Positions 56,964 to 64,000 of a stretch of DNA of 64,000 nt are shown piece after piece. The DNA is from Pseudogymnoascus destructans (taxonomy: Eukaryota > Ascomycota > Leotiomycetes > Thelebolales > Thelebolaceae): assembly GCF_001641265.1 (NCBI RefSeq), contig NW_020167555.1:82985-146984 (forward strand), written 5' to 3'. The notes under the pieces are model-generated. The model ran no database searches. It was not told where the DNA came from and saw nothing but the letters and a program-made list of their open reading frames with translations. A program made the position numbers and the translations under genes. Numbering within the stretch: the first letter of the stretch is position 1; every line of letters begins with the position of its first letter.

Positions 56964-57846
56964 GTAAGTGGCCCTTCCGATGGTACAGCTGGATGCTAAC
57001 AGGTTGTTTTTAGATACAAAAACACAACGAACGATTTGGTAGGTGACGGAACCGCGCTGGCGCGGTGGTGATAACTTGGGTTGGGCTGACGGGAAATCGC
57101 AGATTTCCAATTTGAAGATGCCGGTTCCCCCTCCTCCCGGCGCCCTCACTGTGGCTTTCCGCCAGCAGTGTATGCGCTGCGTGCATGCCAAAGGGCGCAA
57201 GAAGGACGGAGATCCCGCCGTCTCGTGTGTGTGGAGCTTGGAAAGCTCCAAGTGTGAGCGCTGCGTGGCCCAACACGCAACGTGTGTTCCGGTGGGTTCT
57301 CGTTTGGTTTTCGGTTTTGTGGTTTGTCTGTCTGCCCGTCGCTGACCTCTGGAGATAGATCTCCTGGTTTGCTGGCCCGGAGTACCAGAAGCTCCTGGCT
57401 GCCGAGGCAGCAACCCCTCCCGTCCCCGCCGCCATCAAGGCCGCTGCGGCGGAGATTGGGCGTGTGGTCACATTGGCCACCGCCAATATGCCGAAGTTCC
57501 GCTCCCCGGCCGAGCTTTCGGCCTATATGGAGAGTTGCGCCCTCCGCGCCGCCGTCGAGGACGGCCTGGAGGTAAGTTTTCCGTTTCCCTTGTGTGTTTT
57601 TGGTTCTCGCGCTGACGACCGTAGCGGGTCCGCCAGGCCGTGGCCGTCGTGGGCCAGAAATCGGCCCTGATCCTGGTGAACCAGGAGAAGGAGATCGCTG
57701 CCCTTGATGGGGTGGCTTCTGCGGTGGATGCGGTGGGGGAGTTGGTGGAGAGGATCCCCGACGTCCTCGCCGCGGCGGCGAAGGTGGGCAGTGGTGGGGG
57801 AAGAAGAGGAAGAGGGGGGCGGAGGAGGTGGCGGAGGAGGGGGTGA
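56964..57846 (+). CDS. Antisense three-exon Cys-rich gene inside the Gypsy element
   Basis: Coding exons 57118-57291, 57359-57571 and 57625-57846 give 202 aa; both coding introns (57292-57358 and 57572-57624) are GT-AG in phase 0 with CTGAC branch sites. A further intron at 56964-57013 (GTAAGT, GCTAAC, TTTTAG) lies in the 5' leader. Residues ~16-58 contain CMRCV, then a Cys after 17 residues, then KCERC and TCVP, that is C-x2-C-x17-C-x8-C-x2-C-x6-C, a possible zinc-binding module. An Ala-rich helical middle (YQKLLAAEAATPP; PAELSAYMESCALRAAVEDG) and VRQAVAVVGQKSALILVNQEKEIAALDG follow, ending in an Arg/Gly-rich basic tail. It lies tail-to-tail with pol, 171 bp away. Function unknown; not gag or pol. 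Confidence 0.75.
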
Positions 57847-58017
57847 CCGTCGACCTTGGGTGATAGGCCCTGTGTCGGAGGGAACTCGGGCGTGGTCTTT
57901 CGCGTGGGGTCACTTCGACCCTTCGTCTCTCATGGTGGTAGCCGCTTGTTGCGACGCCGGTGAGACGTTTGGGAAGGGTGGCTTCCGCAAGGGCTACGGC
58001 TCTGAGGGTGCCCTGGC

Positions 58018-61000
58018 TTAGAGGGTGTTTAGTTTAGTGTCGTAGGTAGCAACGACGCTGTTTTCCTCTGCTTTGCCGTGCCTCTCGTGATCGTAGCTTG
58101 GTTTGCCTGTCTCCCATTCCGTGATCCAGCCGGGTAGGTCCTGCGGCGGTCCTGGCAGGTTTGGGTACTCCGCGTGGAACTCCCGGATTTTGTAGGGGGA
58201 GTTCTTAAAGTTTGAGGCGGGGTACCATTCCGGGTCCGGATCGTATCCGACCCAGGATACCTGGTATTGAAGTTGTTTTCGCCGGATCCTTACGGCGAGG
58301 ATCTTTTCGACCTCCCACTCCTCTAGGCCGTCTACGACTTTGCTGCTTGGCTCAGGCGCTGCTTGACCGGGCAGCGGGTTATTCGGAGCCTTGATGAGTA
58401 CGTCTGGAGAGAAGACATCGTGTATTTGGGAACCCTTCGGTAGGTCTAGTCGGAAGGCGTGTCCGATTTGTTCCAGTACCGTATAGGGTCCGACCCATTG
58501 TTGCCCCAGCTTACGGCTAGGGCGGTGATTTTTCAGATTCTTGGTCAATAGGTAAACCTTGTCTCCTACGTCCCAGTCAATGGCTCGTCGGCGTCGATTC
58601 GCGTATTTAGACATATCCTCTTGTGCTTTGGCCATGTTCTCCTTTGCGTAAATCCATGCGGAGTGCATGCGGTTTGCTACTGCTTTGGCTTCCTTCTGGT
58701 TCATGACTTCCCTAGGGGTCGTGGCTTTCGGGGTTTCCCAGTCCCAACTGGTGCGCGGATCAGTTCCGTACTTGAGTCGGTAGGGGGTCATTCCGATCGA
58801 GGCATGGGGAAGGGTCATTTGCACCCGATCCATGATGGGAATGAGCTCGCTCCAGTTATCCTGGTAATGTGATACGAAGGGCCTCAGTCTCTGATCGATA
58901 TACCGATTCATGATTTCCGTCTGCCCGTCGGTCTGCTTGTGATAGGCTGTCGACAGCTTAATCTTGACCCCTATGATTCGGCAGAACTCTCGCCAGAAAG
59001 CTGATATGAATTGGGGTCCGCGATCACTAATGATCGACTCTGGGGTGTGTCCGAATCGATATATCCATTCGATGAATAGCTGCGCCATTTGGCGGGCATC
59101 GGTGGTCTTATGACACGGTATGGACACCGAACCCTTACCGAGTCGGTCCATGAACACAAGGATGCTGTCGAATCCGTGTTTATCCTTTGGGAATTCCTTA
59201 AAGTCCATCGTTAGGTGTTGCATGGGGTATTCGGGTACCGGTAGGGGGTGTAAGAAGCCTTGCTGCTTCGTCACGCTAGTGTGAGAAAGTCGGCACGTCA
59301 CGCAGTTGCGCACATATCGGAGGCAATCCGCTTCCATTCCGACCCAATGATACTTCGGGGCGAGTAACTGATAAGTTTTCCTGCCACTAGGGTGGGCTAC
59401 TGATACTTGATCGTGTGCTTCCCGTATGAGTTTCGTACATAACTCGGTGTGCCGGTTTACGCACAGTCGACCTTTGTATAGCAAGAGTTGGTCCTTCATT
59501 GTAAACCCGTTAGGTAGGGGGTCTTTCGCGCGAGTGTCGGTGAACGACCTCCTATTATCCGCGCAGAGCGCTTCTATCAGGTCAAAGGGGACCTGGGTGT
59601 TCGGGGCGTCCATCGCATTGATCGAGGCCACGTACGTTTGTGCTAATTCGGCACTGATTCGGGAGTGTAGTCGGGCTGGGCCTAACAGCACCCTCGCACG
59701 GCTGTCGAGTTTGACCTTCTGTTGCGTAATCAGGTCTTGCTCTCTTCAGCTCAGTATATCTGCCTTCTGATTGTTCTTGCCAGCAGTATACGCAATAGAA
59801 AAATTGAAGTCGGAGAGTAGCTCCATCCACCGAACCTGCTTCGCCGTGAGAACCTTCGTTGACATGAAGTATTCCAGCGATCGGTGATCTGTATAGACGT
59901 CGATTCGGTGGCGTACCGATGCTAATTCTGGCCTCCATTTTGCGAACGCTTTGACGATGGCGAACAGTTCCTTGTCGTGGATCTCCCAATTGATCTCATG
60001 CCCAGATAGGATGTGACTGTAGAAGCTTACAGGATACCATCGCTTGTCGGGGTGTTCCTGAGAAAGGACACCGGCTACGACTCCATCAGAAGAGTCTGTT
60101 TCCAGCTTCGTAGGCAATTCGGGGTTGAAGTGGTGGAGCGCCTGCACGGCTAAAAGCTGTCGGCGCATTTCTTCAAAAGCGTTCTCACATTCGTCAGTCC
60201 ACAGGAACGGTTCTGAGGGGCTGGTGATAGTGGTGAGAGGCTTGGCTATTTTCCCGAAATTTCTGATAAATTGGCGGTAGAAGCCGCAGAATCCAAGGTA
60301 AGACTTCACGCCTGTGACAGTTGTTGGCCGGATCCAATTCCGGAGGGGTTCGATCTTCTCGGGATCCGCTTCGACACCGGTAGTAGTCAGGATATAGCCT
60401 AAATACTTTGTCCGGGTTACGTTGAACTCGCATTTCTTAATGTCGGCTTGTAGTCCTGCTTCTCGAAGCCGTTGGAGGACCTTATGTACGTGGTCCATGT
60501 GTTCCGCGGGGTCCTCGGAGTAGATTAGGATGTCGTCTAGGTAGGCAGTACAGAAGTCGTCCAAGTATTGCATAAGAACGTCGTTCATATACCTCTGATA
60601 GGTTGCGGGGCCGTTCATTAGGCCAAACGGCAGCACTTTGCATTTGTAGGATCCATACCGAGTCCGGAAGGTCGTGTACTCCTCGGAGTCGGGGTCCATT
60701 CGTATACGATGGAAGGCTTGCCTAATGTCTAGCTTCGTGAAGATTTTTGCTTTCGACACCCGTCCTAGTAGTTCGTCGATACGCGGGATAGGGTAGGGGT
60801 CGTTACGGGTAAGTCCGTTCAACTTCCGGTAGTCGATACAAAATCTCAGTTTGCCATCTGCCTTCTTCACGAACAGTATAGGGGAGGCAAACGGGCTATT
60901 GCTATTGACTATAAAGCCCTTCTCGAGGTTCTCTAATAGGTATTGCTTAGTCGCCTTAAGCTCTTCGGTGCTTTGTCGGTATAGTGGCGAAAAGGCATTT

Positions 61001-62187
61001 GGTAAAGGGGCTTCTAGTTGTATCTTGTGATCGTATATGCGATGCGGGGGAAGCTGATCAGATTCCGACTTCGAGAAGACATCGGAATAGTTGCGGTGCA
61101 TATGCGGAAGCTTGTCCCGAATGAGGCGGAGCGTTTCCTCGTCCTCGGCCGCTTCCCTCTCTCGGATGATCTGGTCGATCTCGTAGATGCTTGTCGTAAA
61201 GAACTCGGAGTCGCTTCGCATCATCTCATAGTGGAAAGCGTTTGCGCCAATCTCGCAAATTTGGACCGGCGTGAAGCTGCGTACCAGGGTCTGGCGTCGG
61301 GAAAGAGAGAAGACTCCGCTCCTCCCATGATTCTTTCTCTCATATGCGGATGGTCCGTTTCTTGGAGGTTTCGCCTCCACTTGACCTAAGGGTCTGTCTT
61401 TATAGGTTTCCACGGGCGAGGCTCGTGTCCTTGGGGTTTTGGGGTGCGGGTGGGTCGTTCCAGTGTCTCGCACCGAGCTCGGTGGGGTGATCATAATAGC
61501 GTCACGATGGGCCGTTATCACTTTCATTGGTATCGAGCGTCCGCCCTCACGTCGTCTGTCGTCATGGTCGATGGCATCGTCCCGCCGGTTCGCATCCGAT
61601 TGATGGGCGGGGTGACGTATAGACAGTTCACGCGAGTGGTAGGGCAAGGTGATCTCTTTGCTCCAGCTAGGAGTAGGCGGGTACTCCTTTGGCCATACTA
61701 GCCGGCTCTTTGCAGAGTCGAGTAGGATTCGGAAGCGGCTAAAAAGCTTCTTCCCAATTATCACATCTTGCGCTCCGAGATTTAGGAGCACAAAGGGGCA
61801 GTTATATATTCGGCGTCCTTCGACTGTCAAGTGTAACCGAATATACTCCGATACGTAGCTTTGGATATTTCGCTGAAATCCACGTATGGGTACAGAGTAG
61901 GGCAGTTTCCGTATAGGGCTCTGAAGCGCTTTCGACAACCGTTGCGCGAAAGGCTTATTAATGACGAGGTAGCCATTTGCTCCTGTGTCTGCGAGTGACT
62001 TCGTTTGCACCCCGAGTCCGTTCATACTCAGGGTTGTATCAACGAGAAATTGGGAGCCTCCCAAGAGCTCTCGTAAATCCAGTCCTTGCAGATCACATTT
62101 GCGTAGACCTAGGAAGGAGCCTTTCCCTAGGCCTCGTCGTTTTCCTCCAGGGACGCATCCGACTGGTGGGCGACTGCTTCCTCCCAA
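58018..62187 (-). CDS. Gypsy pol: protease, RT, RNase H, integrase, chromodomain (one internal TGA)
   Basis: A single frame over 1390 codons broken only by TGA at 59746-59748, where Arg would fit (DILS-R-REQDL). Protease DTGAN at about 61980; RT with FVKKADGKLRFCIDYRKLN and YLDD at 60532-60543; RNase H DSSDGVVAGVL and YTDHRSLEYF; integrase HHCC (HPSGRKTYQ...CVTC) and DDE (MDF, ISDRGPQF, TDGQTEIMNRY); C-terminal chromodomain at about 58200-58335 (WEVEKILAVRIRRKQLQYQVSWVGYD) that targets integration to modified chromatin. Pol overlaps the end of gag in a different frame, so frameshifting is expected. Otherwise intact. Confidence 0.92.
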
Positions 62188-63379
62188 TTATCTTCGTCCT
62201 CAGGGGCTTCGCGGTCAATCTCCTTGACGGTGGGGTTGAGCGGGCATTTGTCTTGGAAATGGCCCGGCTTGCCGCACTTGAAACAGTTTCCGGACGTAGC
62301 CGGCACGGCGGTCCGCACGCGGCCTGTAATGTCCGGCTTGGGGGCGGTGGCTGTGAAAGGAGTCCTCTGGAAGGAAACCAGAGGGCTTCTTGTCTGCCTC
62401 GGTGGCTGGGCCTTTCCGGGTCCACGGGCGTGAACCTGGATGAGCTCAGGCGGGCGGGTCCTCGGGAGCTCGACTCGCCGCTCTTGGACGGGAAGCTCAA
62501 CTCGTTGTTCCGGCGCCGCTCCTGATCGAAGGCGGTGAGTTCTCGGACCATGGTGTGGTAGTCTCCCTTCCATTGACTTTTGATAACCGCCACGCGGCTA
62601 CGGAATTGAGGGGTCAACTTGTTCCACATGTACCGAAACCATTCTGACTCGGTGACCTGTCCTGTAATAGCTGCACTTTGGAAGCGAGCTTTGAACTCTG
62701 AGAAAGTCTCGTTTGTATGTCCTTTCTCTCCCATTTGGAGGTCGTCGAAGAGGTTCCGGGCCCTGTTCCGTTTCGTTGCCAGTGAGGTAATATGAACCCA
62801 ACAGGTCCATCATCTCGTCGGCACTCCGAAACCCGTGTGTCGCGGATAGGTATTGGGGTTCGAGGTATTTCTTTGCCAGGCCAGTCGTAGTCCCCCATAT
62901 CAACGCTCTTCTCGAGACGTCGGTAGGGTAGTGATCCTCATTGACTACGAGGCGGTCCCGAATGGACGCGCTCCATTGCATAAAGGTATGTTCTATCCCA
63001 TCGCTGAGCGCGTAATCTTCTCAGAGATGGTGGATTTCTTGTAGCGATTCGGAGGGTCTTCGGAATACATCCTCGGAATCGATGGAGAACGAGTGTTTCG
63101 AAGAGGCGGCAACTGAACTGTCTCGGGGGTGTTTCGCATAGGGGAAGTTCGTCGCTTCTCAACTTCGACGGTGTCCACCGGTGGCGTGGACGGGATCCTG
63201 GTCTGGGTTGCCGCTAGGTTGGCTATCATTTCCTTGATCTCCTGCATCTGGATCTCGAGGTTTGCCATTCGATCCGGTATGTCTTCGGTGGGTGCAGCAG
63301 TCCCAGCTGCAGCAGTGGTTTGTCTCGTTGGCATTCGTGACGGTTGACAATCATTGTCTTGGGGAATGTTTGAGGTCAT
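62127..63379 (-). pseudogene. Gypsy gag, three single-base frameshifts
   Basis: Start MTSNIPQDNDCQPSRM at 63379; coiled region MANLEIQMQEIKEMIANLAA; capsid part (HTFMQWSASIRDRLVVNE; ARNLFDDLQ; FSEFKARFQSAA), then a CCHC knuckle CFKCGKPGHFQDKC, ending EENDEA at 62127. Frame changes occur at about 63000-63020, at GGGCCC 62756-62765 and at the GGG run 62426-62428 (a CCC run in coding sense). Two of the three fall in short homopolymers. Real decay or assembly indels cannot be separated here. Confidence 0.8.
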
Positions 63380-63746
63380 TTTCCTCATGTTGGTTCGGGG
63401 GTGTATCGGTGTCGATACGAAAGAGTTTGACTTCCGGTAGCTCGTAGCTATCAACACTCTTGTTCACAATTACCTCTGTGCTTGAGGGGGTTCTTAAGGA
63501 TCTCGTATCCTATTCGGCGCCAACGCGTCGACGACTTTACCAGCTTGCTCTGCAGGATCAAACCCTGATCCACTGGTCGTCCGTGAGTTCTCTGGGGTCA
63601 CGGCTATTTGAAGTCGTCAGGTCTCAGCTCCGTCGCAGTTTCCGAGTCGCGGTCGGTGGTGTAACGGTAGTTCTCCTGAGTCGTTCCAGTGTGGGATATT
63701 CTTTGAGTACGGCCGTCCCCGGCAGGCGTGATCTTTTTTTGTATAA

Positions 63747-64000
63747 TGTAAGGACGCAGGGCACCGTATCACGAGAAGTGGCATATGGGAGTGCGAGTCG
63801 GATATGAGTCGGTGCAATCCTATAGGTCTACTACGAAGGATACAAAAAAGATGAAGGTGTAACCCTGTATGACTGTTCCCTTAAAATACCCGAACCGCTC
63901 CGACTCAGCTAGCTCCCTGTTTGCCTAAGGCTTCCTTACGTTATGTGCCTAAGGCTGTCAGTCGCGACTGATCCGTAACGGCCCCGAGTCTCGATGACGC
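63747..64000 (-). repeat. 5' LTR (partial, cut by the window edge)
   Basis: 254 bp visible; compared with 56254-56507 it differs by one A (CCCGAACC versus CCCGAAACC). No clear tRNA primer-binding match was recognised in the adjacent bases (TTATACAAAAAAAGATC in element sense). Confidence 0.9.

Larger units (their letters stand above)
56254..64000 (-). mobile_element. Chromoviral Ty3/Gypsy LTR retrotransposon, reverse orientation
   Basis: The 3' LTR is at 56254-56552 and the 5' LTR at 63747 to beyond the window. Gag, protease, RT, RNase H, integrase and chromodomain are read on the minus strand. A purine-rich tract (AAGGCGGGGGGTAG) abuts the 3' LTR. LTRs differ by a single base over the ~254 bp visible in both, so insertion is recent. 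Unusual cargo: an antisense spliced gene between pol and the 3' LTR. The element is inserted in the older Gypsy integrase. Confidence 0.92.

Noticed and set aside
57146..57913. 255-codon minus-strand ORF in the Gypsy 3' region
   Set aside because: Pro/Arg low complexity without a domain; it is the shadow of the + strand Cys-rich exons, which have phase-0 introns and ordered cysteines.
59746..59748. RIP as the cause of the TGA in pol
   Set aside because: The change is CGA to TGA (CpG context), not the CpA context favoured by RIP, and the LTRs show no C-to-T excess.

Overview
The window is nuclear DNA from a filamentous ascomycete (Pezizomycotina). The genes carry many 45-66 nt GT-AG introns with CTAAC-type branch sites. 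The gene set is that of a mould: IRE1, CCT2, eIF3b/PRT1, PPWD1-type cyclophilin, ATP11, PRA1/YIP3, Zn2Cys6 regulators, an AA9 LPMO remnant and chromoviral Gypsy elements. Leotiomycetes is a guess; the class cannot be fixed from the sequence alone.

Region by region. (1) 1-25 kb is a conserved, gene-dense block: the 5' end of a Hel2/ZNF598 RING E3 ligase, a DEK_C+SWIB chromatin protein, IRE1, CCT2 and eIF3b (divergent), a FAR-17a/AIG1-type membrane protein and a PPWD1-type cyclophilin (divergent), a Zn2Cys6 factor, a repeat-rich non-coding stretch at 18.4-21.2 kb, and a peroxisomal acyl-CoA ligase divergent from ATP11. (2) 25-42 kb is accessory: an orphan ORF, a small secreted protein, a broken AA9 LPMO, an SGNH esterase with a homopolymer frameshift, and a 4.6-kb hAT-like transposon. 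The transposon has an 8-bp target duplication (TSD) and lies 5 bp upstream of the esterase start codon. It carries a decayed, intron-containing histone H3-like gene, an unidentified cargo gene, a BED-finger fragment and two solo LTRs. Beyond it are a broken membrane-protein gene, a broken Zn2Cys6 gene with a templated palindrome, and an intact 940-aa TPR protein of unknown function. (3) 42-50.5 kb is conserved again: an intron-containing tRNA-Glu(CUC), two J-domain proteins, a small membrane protein, PRA1, and a basic low-complexity protein starting only 26 bp after the PRA1 stop. (4) 51-64 kb is nested transposons: a dead pogo-type transposase cut by a 647-bp tandem-repeat/old Gypsy remnant, itself cut by a young chromoviral Gypsy element in reverse orientation with near-identical LTRs. 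Between its pol and 3' LTR, this element carries an antisense, three-exon gene for a cysteine-rich protein.

The strongest candidates for something undescribed are the antisense spliced Cys-rich gene inside the Gypsy element (56964-57846), and the histone H3-like gene inside the hAT-like element (31766-32339) with repeated GATTACCAGA-type motifs in that element's introns. Several breaks are single-base changes in C/G runs, so assembly indels must be excluded before those loci are called dead. Exon coordinates were worked out by hand from splice signals, reading-frame continuity and family knowledge.
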